From: Gonatopus flavifemur
Taxonomy: Eukaryota; Arthropoda; Insecta; Hymenoptera; Dryinidae
Assembly: GCA_018340375.1 (NCBI GenBank)
Contig: JAFFJZ010000013.1
Coordinates: 5,682,501 to 5,746,500 of the forward strand
Length of the DNA stretch: 64,000 nucleotides
Direction of reading: 5' to 3'
The position numbers and the translations under genes were made by a program. This document shows positions 36,177 to 48,296 of the stretch, one piece after another (position 1 is the stretch's first letter; every line of letters starts with the position of its first letter). Under the pieces are notes generated by a model. It was not told where the DNA came from. It saw only the letters and a program-made list of their open reading frames with translations, and made no database searches.

Positions 36177-37386
36177 AAAATGTTCCTGTGGCAAGGTATC
36201 TGGGGTTTTTTTCCAAAGAAACGCGAATTTTCAAAACTTTTTTTTTCTTAATCTCACGTTTTCACATTGGGATCATTTTAGAATTCTTGTTGTAACTACA
36301 GAAACCACGTCAATTCATCTCAAACTTCAATTTATGCTTTTGACAATTGTGGAAATCAATGTGGAAACCATCAAAATGGCGGTTCAAACGCGGAACAAAC
36401 GTCAGAAACTTCAAAGATTTTTCATCCAAAAACGATGGACTTTAGAGGAAAATGTTACTGAATAAAAAATTCTTAGAACTAATCAAAGAAGACGCTGGAA
36501 TTTTTTCAGAATTTTTATACGACTTTTTTGAATTTCCAAAATCGTCAAATTTAAGAAATTTTTAAAAGTCGTTAAAAAATTCTGAAAAATTTCAGCATAT
36601 CCTTCAATCAATTTTTGGAACCTTTTGTCCAGTAAAGATTTTTTTCAAAGTCCATTTTTTTCTGATCAAGAATCTTCGAATTTTTCGTCTCATATTCGTG
36701 GGATTTTTTATAGTTTGTTATTTTCCAATACTCTACCCATAATCTAGTTCACATAGGATATACCACGTTATTCTTAGTGAACCTGTTCCATTCATATATG
36801 TTCTTATTCAACACATCTATGATGGATTATTTAAATATTGGAAAATAACAAACTATAAAAAAAACGGCGAATATGAGACGGAAAATTCGAAGATTTTCAA
36901 TTAGAAAAAATGGACGTTGGAGAAAATCTTCACTGAACAAAAAGTTCTAAGAATTGATTGAGAAATATGCTGAAATTTTTTCAGGATTTTTTGAGGACTT
37001 TTAAAAATTTTTTAAATTTGACGATTTTGAAAAGTCAAAAAAGTCGTTAAGAAATTCTGAAAAAATTCCAGCGTCTTCTTTGATCAGTTCTAAGAATTTT
37101 TTATTAAGTAACATTTCCCTCTACAGTCCATCGTTTTTGAATGAAAAATCTTTGAAGTTTCTGACGTTTGTTCCGCGTTTGAAGCGCCATTTTGATGGTT
37201 CCCACATTGATTTTCACAATTGTCAAAAGCATAAATTAAAGTTTGAGATAAATTGACGTGGTGTCTGTAGTTACAACAAGAATTCTAAAGTGATTCCAAT
37301 GTGAAAACGTGAGATTGGGTAAAAGTTTTGAAAATTCGCGTTTTTTTGGAAAAAAAACCCAAGATATCTTGCCACAGGGACATTTT
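36177..37386. mobile_element. Fold-back element, 555-bp arms
   Basis: Arms 36177-36731 and 36836-37386 are inverse copies. They start AAATGTTCCTGTGGCAAG and contain AAGATTTTTCATYCAAAAAC and paired GACTTTTTTGA blocks, around a spacer of about 104 bp. No ORF with known motifs lies inside. No obvious target duplication is seen. Confidence 0.75.
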
Positions 37387-39762
37387 TCGGCAAAACCGAT
37401 GGCAGACTCTGAAAGATGAGTCAATTTTACATCGACGATGCTTATTCTAGAAGTTTTCAGGAGTTTTTTCCTCAGAAAGTACAAGCGTTGAAAAACGCAA
37501 CGAAAAAATGTCATTTGGGACTTGATGGGTTAAGGAAGTTAACAATAATATGAAGTGCTCACCGATTAATCAGCTATTCTAGCACCATACATCAACCCTT
37601 CTTCTTCTCCGTAAGCTTCATTTTGCGCTTGCAGTAGTGCCGAAAGCTCGCGAGGGATTAGTCTACTATGTTTCTCTGTGTGCCGGAATGAAAGTGCGCT
37701 CGGTTCTATGCTCATATCATCCGAACGAATAGGAATCTCGTTATGAAATTTTGACAGCACATTCTTGGATAATTGAGCTAACGATTCATGCAATGAAAAA
37801 AAAATCGATTTTTTGAACCTCCTAATGTGGTTTCCTCCCTTAATTGTATAACCAGTCGTCGCGAAAAGGGACAGTATACTGTACAGATATTATAAAAACT
37901 TATTCGAAACAGAAAATATCTCAATTACGATACTACCCTTCGAGATGAAGGAAAGAAATCCTTGAGCAATCAATTTTTTATTTATAATATCCAAGATTAT
38001 GCTCTGCCGCAAGTCTAACATCGATACACATGTACACGTCCGTGATAATTCAACTGTATTCTCAAATATTTGGAATTTCATAATCTCTTAGGGACCGAAC
38101 AATGAAATGAATCATGAAATATTCTTTGAGAAATCGTGATTCGATGTGAAGACTTGATTTGAAGGAAATGACGGAGAGAAGAGGAAAAAATTAACTACGA
38201 ATTGGGAAGAGTAGTGCAATTTGTCGAATACTCTAAATGATGCACAACAGAATTCTACAGAAATTTACAAAGCTGAATGAATCGTGCAAAAGTGTGTTTT
38301 GGATAATGCACACACAAAACCAAAATTCAAAACGAGGAAAATGAACCAAGATTATAAAAACAGATTTTCAAGTTCCCAAGCAGTTAAAGGTGGATTAGGA
38401 AACATATCTTTCGAAATAATCCGAAAAACGTGATACGTTGACACAGAAAAATCTTTGCAACATTTCTATCGAACATATTTCAATGATTCTCCCCAAGTCT
38501 AGTTTTTCTATACCTCCCGTCAACAAGATGCACTATTTTCCCATAGAGGAATTTCTATAATACACATATTACGCCGTAAATGGATATATAATATGCGTCA
38601 GCAAACATGAGATCATCATATCTGTATTTTTCATGATTCAATTTGACCTATCACAACGTGTATTCATGTAACCTGAAAGATGTACGTATATTTACACATA
38701 CGATGAGGGCGAACACTGAATTCGTACCTATTTTTTCCTTCCATTTTTATCCCAGAGAAATTCATTTTGTTGAAATAATAAATTATCATATCATTCACTT
38801 AATTAATCCTGATGAACGCGCCTATTCTTTCAAACGCTCTTATTCTTCCTGACGATTCCATTGAGCACTACAAAAGCTCGGCCAAGTTTCCTGTATTTTA
38901 GGCACGTTCCAAAATCAAAAGTTTGAAACGATGCCAGAGAACAAAATAGTTTTGATATCCTCATGAAGAAAGTTTTATTAGTTCATCACAGTATTTGGCC
39001 AAAGCTCATAAGAGCTAGATAATTCCTGATGGGATTCAGTAAATTTGAAATATTCTTCTAAAACAAAACTGTGATGATATGAAAGTTTGAAACGTTTTGC
39101 AAATAATTTTTCCTGTTACGGCGATCACTGGAAAAAATCTCAGAACAAAATTTCGAATCTTAGCACATTTCCAGTATCAATAGATACCCTAGAGGAATAA
39201 ACGTGGAAAGGGGAGAACAGAGAACTTAGGAACGAAAATCTAAAGAAGCACAAACCTCCAATACTAAGGGCAAGCGGTTTTCTCGTACTGTATGCGACGA
39301 GAAGCGTCAGCGGTACAGGGCGACGGAAGATTATATTTCTTATAATTTCTCTGATAAATGAAGGACATTTTATTCAAAACGATCATTAACTCGAAATAAT
39401 CAAAGTTATTGATCGCATTCCAAAATTCAAAATCAAAGGAGGAACACAAGAATATGGGAAGTGGAAATTTAGGAAAATTGTAGATTTGAAAGGGAGTGAA
39501 AAATCTCATTTCGAGTTTCATCATAGAAGAAGAAAACTCGGAATTTCAGGATTTTTGACGGTATTACACCGCACGTCACCAGTTCTGTTACGACGAGAAC
39601 GAGGTTTCGTAATCGAGCTTGTTGTAACTCCAAAGGGGGATGGACAATTTTTGCCGTCGCATCGGGCTTGGCGGTAGGACCTAAGCAACTATTGCACCAT
39701 TTCTGGGCATCGTGATGCCCTGCCGCTCATCAGTTCATCCATTTTGGGATGGGTAGTGAATA
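37387..39762. other. AT-rich region without recognised gene
   Basis: Only short frames are present. One minus-strand frame at 37793-37566 (MHESLAQLSKNVLSKFHNE) has no stop for 75 codons but no family I recognise and no clear splice partners. I see no RNA gene or repeat of note here. Confidence 0.4.
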
Positions 39763-39970
39763 TACACACACCGAGCTTGAAAGAAACTTGGGTTTGACGA
39801 AAATGTCAAGAAAAACCGAAACATGGCTTTTGTTTAGTTTTTTCCGTAGAATCGAATGCCGTTAGAATAAAAATCTGATCTGCTCCCTTTTTTGAGTCAT
39901 TAAAGGAATAAGGAATTATTTTATTCTATTTTCATGTATAATTTATTTCAAGGTCTAAATTCATATTCCT

Positions 39971-39973
<3 letters not shown>

Positions 39974-40038
<65 letters not shown>

Positions 40039-40044
40039 ACTCAC
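39974..40044. repeat. CT microsatellite in left inverted repeat
   Basis: About 35 CT units with one interruption. The matching GA run at about 43108-43148, preceded by TG repeats at 43078-43103, lies at the same place in the right inverted repeat. The simple repeat is therefore part of the transposon ends. Confidence 0.9.
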
Positions 40045-40509
40045 TTTCTCATGGTAAAAACATTATCGTGGCAGGAATCCTTCCTGCTCGCGGCGAGCCG
40101 ATATTCAAGGAATTCAAGTGATATTGTTTTTGTTTCACGAAAAACCTCACTGATGAGTATAAGTTCTTGGTCTTTTACTTCTGTGTTGACAAAATGTAGG
40201 AACAGTACAGTGTTCATTTTATTCTTCAGTCTAATGCTAGATACTGTACACTGTTAGAAATATTTTCAAATTTCATAACCATCAATGTATATTTGTACGT
40301 TAAATTCAATAGCTGTATATGAAGCTAACTTCACTGCACATTTGTACATTGATGCTTAATGAACCAGCATTCGACGCCATTCGGATGTTCAAGCTTTGAT
40401 GTACAAATGTGCAAGTAAAGAATAGATAATTCTAACATTGTATCAGTTGTTTCAGATCTGCATTTCCGAAAGTATATTTATATTTTGAAAATATACTCTG
40501 TTATGTGCA

Positions 40510-42941
40510 ATGTCCATTAATTTAAAGGAGAAGTGCAATCATGATGAAAATAGAAAAAAAGTGTGTGTTACTTGTGGAAGTGAAATAGTTTTCGGAAAAC
40601 AAAAGCCGGAATATTCTCGTGTAACTAATAGCTTGGTTTTATTAGGAAAAAAATACTACCCCCAATTCGATCAAGATGATCCCAAATATCCTACCAGTCT
40701 ATGTGCAACGTGTCGCCTCACTTTGAAAGAGCACAATGCTGGGATACAACGCAGAAGTTTACAGCTCATGCCAAATTACAAAGATATCAAACTTTTTGCG
40801 CAAACTCGGCGAACTGATAATGGTACGACATCGTGTAATTGCTATATTTGCTCAACAGCTAGAAGTACCATACATACGAAATCACTCAAAGGAAGAGGGC
40901 ATGCACGAAACAAGGACATTTTAATCACAAAGAAAAATGGCTTATACAGTTCCTCAAAACTTGCTGCTTTACCAGCTTCAGAGAGCGTTGATTTGAAAAG
41001 GAGTAATAATATTCTCAAGCTTTGTCAAATTTGTCTATGTGAAATTGGTAAGGGCAAACCTCATAATTGCAATACTTGTGGGGCTTCACAAATGAAAAAT
41101 GCTACAGCTGTGCGTGATCGTATATCACAAGAACAACAAGAACAAGTAGCTTTTCTAGTTATAAAACAGAAAATTACAGAACAAATGAGTAATTCAGCAC
41201 ACAAAGACCAAGCTATCAGACTTAAAACTCAAGGATCTACAATGCGTATCACTGTTAGTCCTCTTGAAAAAAGAAAAGTGTTCTTCAGTGAAGATCAGCT
41301 GGATAGTTATAAAGTCAATGCTGGAGCTAGTTCTAATCAAATGAAAACCCTGGTTAATTTACTACGATGCAACGGTGGTAGAAAATGCGTTCCTTCATAT
41401 TATCGCAAACATATGTCTCAGAAATCAAAATCCTTAGATCACATATATCAGAACGGTGTTTTTCAATTCGATGTTGAAGGAAGCGTGATAAAAGAATGTA
41501 GACCTGTAGTGTGGGGAAATGCCGAAGATTTACTGAAAGCAGTTGTAGAAGGACGCAACTTTACTGATAATTATGAAGTAAAGATGATGGCTGATGGAGG
41601 CCAGGGTTTTTTTAAGGTATGTATGTCAGGGTAGGGGGTCTTTTTGCCGAAAACGTTTTTCGCCGAATACACTGTAATTTGACAATCGATAGTCACCTCC
41701 AGAAATCACTAGGAGATTCCGTAGTGATCTCTAGAAATGACTAGCGATTGTCGAATTAAGTTTATTCGGTGGAAAACTTTTTCGGCAAAAAGACCCCCTA
41801 CCGTATGTCAGTTTGGCCTGAGAATTATTCTCCTACATACAATACCACCACCGAGGAAGATTCAGGAGGAACATTTCATGAACCACCAAATAAGAGAAGC
41901 TTATGTTCCGAAGGAGGTACCAATAGCAAGAAATCTAAGTTGACTAGTGTACAGAGAGTGATTATTTTATGCATTGTCGCCAAGATCAAGGAAACGTATG
42001 AAAATACTAAATTGCTATTTGAATTGATCAATATTAATGCTATACCCTTCACATTCGTATCGGACTTGAAACTTCTTTTGATAATAAATGGACAGCAGAC
42101 TGCTACATCGTCGTATCCATGTCCTTATTGCTATGTGTCGCTTCCTGAGCTCCGAAATGGAATAGATGGAAGTGATCATGAACGGAAATTGAAAACTTAT
42201 GAAGATCTGAATGACGATTTTCAAAACTTTTGTACTTTAAATAGAGATGAAAGAAAGGCCAAAGAATGCCTTAATACAATAAACCCTCCACTATTCATTG
42301 AAGACGGTGGTCTCAGCATTATTCATAAGTGTATAATTCCAGAACTCCACATTATTCGAGGATTTGTTAACCACTTGTTTTGGGATGGTCTAGTTAATTT
42401 GATTGGGGAAGATAAAGCTATGAAATGGTCCACAAGTTTAAATGTTGTCCCTAAGAATCATCATGGACGTGTTTTTGAATGTAATGCCTGCAGGAAAATG
42501 CTGCGGGAATCAGATAAACTCCAGGATCCATCAATTTATGGCGAAGTGGGTATTTATCGTGTCATGCCTTTTATTACGGCTTTCAAAGAAATTAACAGTT
42601 GAGTTGAGAATTGCTTTTCGACACTTGTGCGTGATAAAACCATATTGAAGCAACAAATTGATAAATTAAGAAAGGCTGTTGCTGCTGTTGAAATTTCTGT
42701 GACTCTCAAACTTCATGTATCAATTTGTCATCTGGAGGATTGCTTGGACAATTTGGGTGAGTATGAAGGTTTAGCTTTATGGTCAGAGCAAGCTGGAGAA
42801 AGTATACACCGTGAATTTTTAAAAATACGGAGTAATCATAAAATGAATATTATTGAAGACCCAAGGTATGGATTACGATTAAAAGCTGCAGTAACTGAAT
42901 TTTCTTCAATTCACATATGGAGAGTTATATCTTATTGTTGA
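40510..42941 (+). pseudogene. Zinc-finger DDE-like transposase gene, interrupted
   Basis: ATG 40510 opens a 374-codon frame. The N-terminus has paired cysteines (KVCVTCGSEI and LCATCRLTLKEH), then CNCYIC and KLCQICLCEIG with HNCNTCG. The core begins YEVKMMADGGQGFFKVC, where a 173-bp MITE with duplicated target breaks the frame. After the MITE the same protein continues (VWPENYS, RVIILCIVAKIKETYEN, FVSDLKLLLIINGQQ, YPCPYCYVS, ELHIIRGFVNHLF). A TGA at 42600-42602 precedes VENCFSTLV. The last block has WSEQAGESIHREF. DGG, SDLKLL and EQAGES place D, D and E residues in an order possible for a DDE nuclease. The zinc-rich N-terminus recalls the RAG1 N-terminal region and Chapaev-type proteins, but that is inference. 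Confidence 0.7.
41630..41802. mobile_element. 173-bp MITE inserted in transposase coding sequence
   Basis: Ends are GGTAGGGGGTCTTTTTGCCG and its inverse CGGCAAAAAGACCCCCTACC. The target GTATGTCAG is repeated at 41621-41629 and 41803-41811 (9 bp, or 8 bp if the last G belongs to the element). The net gain of 182 bp shifts the host frame, and the host reading is continuous across the site once the insert is ignored. The centre forms a second inverted pair (GAAATCACTAG and CTAGTCATTTC). No ORF. Confidence 0.92.
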
Positions 42942-43111
42942 ATTCAAATGTTGTCTGTGATGATGTAATGATGTGATCAACTGAAGATTGATGTTATCAA
43001 CTATCTGCGAAAAATAAAAATCTTCGTGCAATAGAGTTCTACACATTACTATAACCGAATTATCCAAGTATTGACAATGTGTGTGTGTGTGCTTGTGTGT
43101 GTGAGAGGAGA

Positions 43112-43155
<44 letters not shown>

Positions 43156-43389
43156 TATGAATTTAGACCTTGTAATAAATTATACAAGGAAATAGAATAA
43201 AATAATTTTTCATTTCTTCCATAACTCAAAAAAGGGAGCAGGTCAGATTTTGATTTCAACGGCATTCAATTCTACGAAAAAAACTGAACAAAAGCTATGC
43301 TTCGGTTTTTCTTGACATTTTTGTCAAACCCAAGACTCGTTCAAGCTCGGTGTGTACATAGGTTCACGCATTTAGAACTTGGTTGAAAT

Positions 43390-44760
43390 AGAAATTTTTC
43401 AATTATGAACCGCATACAATGTTCATATATTTGGAAGGAAGGGGAGGAAGAAACAAAACAAAATGTTGAAATGGATTTCCCCCTTCTCTTGATCATTTTA
43501 AAATGCCAAAGACTCGCAACAAGGCATCGGAATTATATTCCACGCAGCAAAAAAAAGAACTTACTTTAAAAAAAAATGCGATGGAGGGGGAGGGACTTAC
43601 TTGAAAAGAGAGAGAGAGAACGGAAGGCGAAGAAGCATGTATTGAGAGGAGAGGAAAAAAAGGAAAACTCACTTACCAATCCGGAAAGAAACGAGCAGCG
43701 GACCAGCAACAACTGTGGGTTGACAGAGGAAAGTACGAAAAAAAAAGATCTTAGATCCCTTTGGAGGATGGTTAATCTCCACAATTGTTGCACAATTCGT
43801 TGCGAGTTCAACTTGAAAATTTTCCCACAACACTTGTCAAACGCGCGAACTGCGCACTCGGGTAGTCCACAGAGAAACTAAATTAAATAAGGGAAAGGAA
43901 AACAATTCTCTCTTCCTATCCCTCTAAAGAAAGCCCCAGAGACCATTTCGTGATTCTTATATGAATCATATATGAATCATATATGAATCATATATGAAAT
44001 ACATATGAACATATATAAACATATATGAGATCATATATGAGCATATATGGATTTTGGTCATATATGATCATGTACGAATGAGACTGAACATGGTCATATG
44101 TGATCATATTCAATCATACATTATCATATACATCCATATATGGACAAAAAAATGTCACAATTTTTTATGGAACGTGATGAAAACCCAAAGGAGAGAGAAG
44201 TGAGATCAATACTGATAGATTCCCTACTTCCATATATGACCATATATGGCCAAAATCTAGATATGCTCATATATGAATGCGTATAAGAATCCATATATGG
44301 GTCCATATATGGAATTTTCCTTCCCGGGAAGGTGTCGGAAGAAAAGGTTGAGGAAAATAAAAGAAACAATAGAGGCATGGTACACCCGTGACGCGTGCAT
44401 CGGAGAGTCGCACGCACAAACGCAGGAGTGTGAGAGTAAAGAAGATGAACAAAAAAATTCCTCTACCTCGTACGCGTGTACGACTACAGTTCACTTATAC
44501 GTGCCCCAAGCAACGCCACGATGTAGAGAAATCGGGTAGGTAAAAGAAGAAGAAAAGAAGAAAGGGTGAGAGGGAGAAAGAAAAAAGAAGGGAAAAAAGG
44601 AATGGGTGAAGGGTTACGAAAATGTTCCAGGCGAGGGGACGCACAGAAGTCACGCAATTGGCCCCGCGACACCGCACCCGAGGATGCAATGTAGAGGGGC
44701 AAAAAATTGCGGGACATGACAATTTCCATACCATTACACGGAGTTGCGCACATGTTTTCA
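43390..44760. repeat. Purine-rich LTR-like block and ATATATG minisatellite
   Basis: 43955-44150 and 44220-44310 consist of degenerate repeats of CATATATGAAT. 44330-44722 resembles the LTR-like block ending at 28166, and on the minus strand starts TGTCATGTCCCGCAATTTTT. No protein is recognised in the short frames. Purine-rich runs near 43580-43680 give spurious Glu/Lys-rich frames. Confidence 0.45.
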
Positions 44761-46158
44761 AAGGTTAGTTTCTATGTAAGTGCGTTGGAGAAACATGAGA
44801 ACGTCCCGTACACAGAGAAAATCCTATAATACTAAGTATTGTAGTCCACACGACTAGTTCGTGTTATAAAACAATAGTACGCAAACACTCCTGGTTACTG
44901 TAGTAAGTAAGAATCAGTCGTTCCGATACCCTGGTAAACCATGGATACGCTCTGGAGACCCTTAGAACATCATCTTTTTGTGCAAGCTGAAAACCAAGGA
45001 AATACCTTCCGAAGACCTTGAGAGGAACCATATCGATGCGAGAAATGAACGTAGAAGGACAAATCAAAAGGGGTTCGGAAAGTTGAAGGTTCAATTTGAC
45101 GATCACAAAACAACAACATTGTAAAATTCCGTAATTGAAAGCATGAATCAACGATTTCAAAAACTTCAATTAGTCGAAGGAATTGAGCAGTGATCGACGA
45201 CCGACGAGGCGTAGTATGGTGGCCGAGTGGGGGAAGAACGGTTGGAGAAGGGCGGGGACGTGGGAACGCCTACAGTGGATTTTTCAACACGCATAGTGGT
45301 CTCAGCAAAATTTTTACATTCACGAGTTATTATTCGATTATCGAATGTGAATCACAATCATTTTCCATCATCAAAGACATGCGAGTCATTATAAAACGAA
45401 TGAAATCCATCGGAAAGCTTTCGAAGACCCTTGAAAGATCCTCGTGAATAAGTCGTTCTTTCAACTGGTATATTGGTGTGGGCATAATGTTTACATCCAC
45501 GGGATATTGTTTGATTGTCAAATGTGAATCAAAATCATTCACTCTCATCATAGGAGGGCTGAATAATCACTGATCGAAAGAGGTCCATTGAAGACCATCC
45601 GAAGACTTTTGAAAGATGCTCGTAATAAATTTCACGTTATAGTCGTTTTTTCAACTCGTATAATGGTCTGGGGACAATTGAGCCCCCGGATCGAGAAACT
45701 CGCCGAGCGCTCGAACCGCGTCACAAGTTTGATGCAAGAGGTCCCGTCGTAGGTGGAAAAAAAAGTCGGAATTTTGGAAATGTAAAAATACCAAGTGGTA
45801 GAGCTTGAAAAATCAATCCAAGTTACTCCTTACGATTTTTTTCTATGATTGACGATTTTCGAAAAAAAAATCACAAACCATCAATTTTTTCACACCAAGA
45901 ATGATTATTTTTCAACATTCAACTCTCTCCAACTCGGTAATTTTTCAATGAATCGAGATGAATCTTGCGAATTTCCTTGCCTTCATCTTCATTCTGCGCA
46001 TTTATAACTATTGTATCTCTATCTTATATCTGTATTTTCATTTCTCACAACTTTGTAATCTCATCCTCACTCTCATTCTCATTTCATCTTTATTTTTGAG
46101 TTCATTCATTGTGCCTTTTTTGCTTTTCGGGCTGTGGGCTTAATGCTGTATATATATA

Positions 46159-48190
46159 CAGGGTGGGGCATTTAAAGTGTCGCGGGCGTTTTTGCCAAGA
46201 ATAAAATGAGATACGAGAAAATTTTTCGGACAAAAATTGTAGGGTATCGAGGGGGACATCCGATGGTGGCCTTGGCTTTGACCTCAAAGCTCATCTTCAA
46301 GGGCATTCTGAGGTCAACTCTTGTTTTTTAAATAGCATCTCATATTTTTTACTGCAGATTTGGATTCTAGGTCAAAAACCGAGAAACTTTTGTCTGAACC
46401 ATTTTCCTGGAATCCGCAAAGATGGCGCTCTAATCGATATTGTTCCATACTGAATCTGACATTAGAATAACTCGAAAACGAAGGGTCTCGGAGCAGAATG
46501 TTTCGGACAAAAGTTGTCTGATTCCAAGGGGGACCCCTTGAACTGAAACGGAGGTGATGGGGTATAACAGACAAAACACAACACATTTCAATCGTCTACA
46601 TCACTTGGATAATTTTAATGCAGTAGATGCTCAAAATGATGGCCTTCGCCTTCAATACACATTTCAAAACGTTTTACAAAAGATTGCTGAACTCGTGCTA
46701 AAATATCTTCATCGATGCTCGCGCATGCATTGATGATTCGTTGACGCATATTCTCAGGTGTAGTCGGTGCTTGTTGATAAACCGTATCTTTTATGTATCC
46801 CCATAAAAAAAAATCTGGAGAAGTGAGATCCGGAGAACGGGCAGGCCAATGAACTGGTCCACGACGTCCTATCCATCGTCCAGGATAATCTCTGTCCAAT
46901 ATTTCTCGAGCTGTGACTGCATAATGGGATGGACAACCATCGTGTTGATACCACATATTCAATCGTTCCTGAATAGGTATGTCTTCAAGTAATGTTGGAA
47001 GTACTTGATCTAAGAACTGTCTGTACTTCTCTCCATTTAGCGTATCTGCAATGAAGTACGGTCCAATTACTCGAGATCGAAAAATACCACACCAAACATT
47101 CACAGCCCATTGTCTTTGATGCTCTACTTGACGTAACCATCTTGGATTTTCTGTCGCCCAGTAATGCATATTATGTCGATTTACTTGACCATGATTGGTG
47201 AACGTCGACTCATCAGAAAATAATATGTTGATGAAGTTGTTATTGTGCATTTGCGCTAGACCCCATCGACAAAACTGTACACGATTTTCGAAATCATCAC
47301 CGTGAAGGTCTTGATGCAAACAAATGTGATACGGATGGAATTTGTGACGTTTCAGTATTCGAAGAACACTTCTTCGAGAAATTCCCGAATGGGGTTCAAT
47401 TTCACGAGAGCCCACGTGTGGATTATTGGCTACTGCAGCTAGTACATTAACTTCCGCATTTTCTCCGCTAACAGTTCTCATTCGATGTCGTTTTTCCCTT
47501 GTAACACTTCCCGTTTCTGAGAATACTTTTGTAATGCGTTGGAAATACCTAATGGATGGCGTTGTTCTTTCAGGAAATCGTTCTGCATACAAGTCATATG
47601 CTTGTCTGGGGTTCTTATGCACTTCACCGTGAATGTAGATCATATCGATCTTTTCAGAAACCGTGTATCGGATATCCATGATTTTCAATTTGTCATAAAC
47701 CAAGTAACAATCAAATGTAACTGACAAACTGACTTTCAAAATCGTGAATTTTCACTGAACCCCGTCGTTTGTTGACATCGCGTGAGCTCTGAATGGTGGT
47801 AATGTAGACGATTGAAATGTGTTGTGTATTGACAACTTTTGTACGAAACATTCTTTTGCAAGACCCTTCGTTTTCGAGTTATTCGAATGTCAGATTCAAA
47901 ATGGAACAATATCGATTAGAGCGCCATTTTTGCGGATTTCAGGAAAATGGTTCAGACAAAAGTTTCTTGGTTTTTGACCTAGAATCCAAATCTGCAGTAG
48001 AAAATATGAGATGCTATTTAAAAAACAAGAGTTGATCTCAGAATGCCCTTGAAGATGAGATTTGAGGTCAAAGCCAAGGCCACCATCGGATGTCCCCCTC
48101 GGTACCCTACAACTTTTGTCCAAAAAATTTTCTCGTATCTCACTTTATTTTTGGAAAAAACGCCCGCGACACTTTAAATGCCCCACCCTG
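46159..48190 (-). mobile_element. Tc1/mariner-superfamily element with long inverted repeats
   Basis: The 2032-bp element starts CAGGGTGGGGCATTTAAAGT and ends with the inverse. It sits between TA dinucleotides inside a TATATATA run. The inverted repeats are very long, about 400 bp with one gap on the left side (46159-46605 and 47803-48190), and include CCATCGGATGTCCCCCTCG and AACGAAGGGTCT blocks. A single intact transposase frame lies between them. Long repeats with an intact ORF suggest recent activity. Confidence 0.9.
46615..47679 (-). CDS. Mariner-like transposase (about DD37D)
   Basis: The frame is open from 47739 to the stop at 46615. I prefer the ATG at 47679 (MDIRYTVSEKIDMIYIHGE) because the upstream 20 residues are not part of the usual protein start; this gives about 354 residues. 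It has an N-terminal DUF4817/HTH region (NPRQAYDLYAERFPER, then SRRSVLRILKRHKF). The catalytic core has FSDESTF, YQHDGCPSHY and SPDLTSPDFFLWGY. The last two Asp residues are 37 positions apart, so the triad is of DD37D type by that count, as in some Tc1/mariner relatives. The final ~60 residues (QQAPTTPENMRQRIINAC, EHLLH) are complete. No stop or frameshift is seen, so the protein could be functional. Confidence 0.92.
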   Translation of the reverse strand: MDIRYTVSEKIDMIYIHGEVHKNPRQAYDLYAERFPERTTPSIRYFQRITKVFSETGSVTREKRHRMRTVSGENAEVNVLAAVANNPHVGSREIEPHSGISRRSVLRILKRHKFHPYHICLHQDLHGDDFENRVQFCRWGLAQMHNNNFINILFSDESTFTNHGQVNRHNMHYWATENPRWLRQVEHQRQWAVNVWCGIFRSRVIGPYFIADTLNGEKYRQFLDQVLPTLLEDIPIQERLNMWYQHDGCPSHYAVTAREILDRDYPGRWIGRRGPVHWPARSPDLTSPDFFLWGYIKDTVYQQAPTTPENMRQRIINACASIDEDILARVQQSFVKRFEMCIEGEGHHFEHLLH

Positions 48191-48296
48191 TATATATATA
48201 AGTATTTTTGTATATAATATCTGTGTTATTGTTTATACTTCTTCCTCAATTGTTCCACAGGATTTTCATCCTAGAACATAATAAACATATATCTAT

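Larger units (their letters stand above)
39767..43354 (+). mobile_element. DNA transposon with CACACCG ends and 4-bp TSD
   Basis: The 3588-bp element starts CACACCGAGCTTGAA and ends TTCAAGCTCGGTGTG. It is flanked by TACA at 39763-39766 and 43355-43358. The inverted repeats extend about 210 bp at roughly 85-90% identity and end in a CT/GA microsatellite on both sides. Between them is one interrupted gene on the plus strand. CAC termini with a 4-bp TSD are reported for Chapaev-type elements, whereas Transib has 5-bp TSDs. The superfamily assignment is therefore tentative. Confidence 0.85.

Noticed and set aside
43955..44310. CRISPR-like array
   Set aside because: The repeats are short degenerate CATATATG words without uniform spacers, in a eukaryotic genome; this is a minisatellite.
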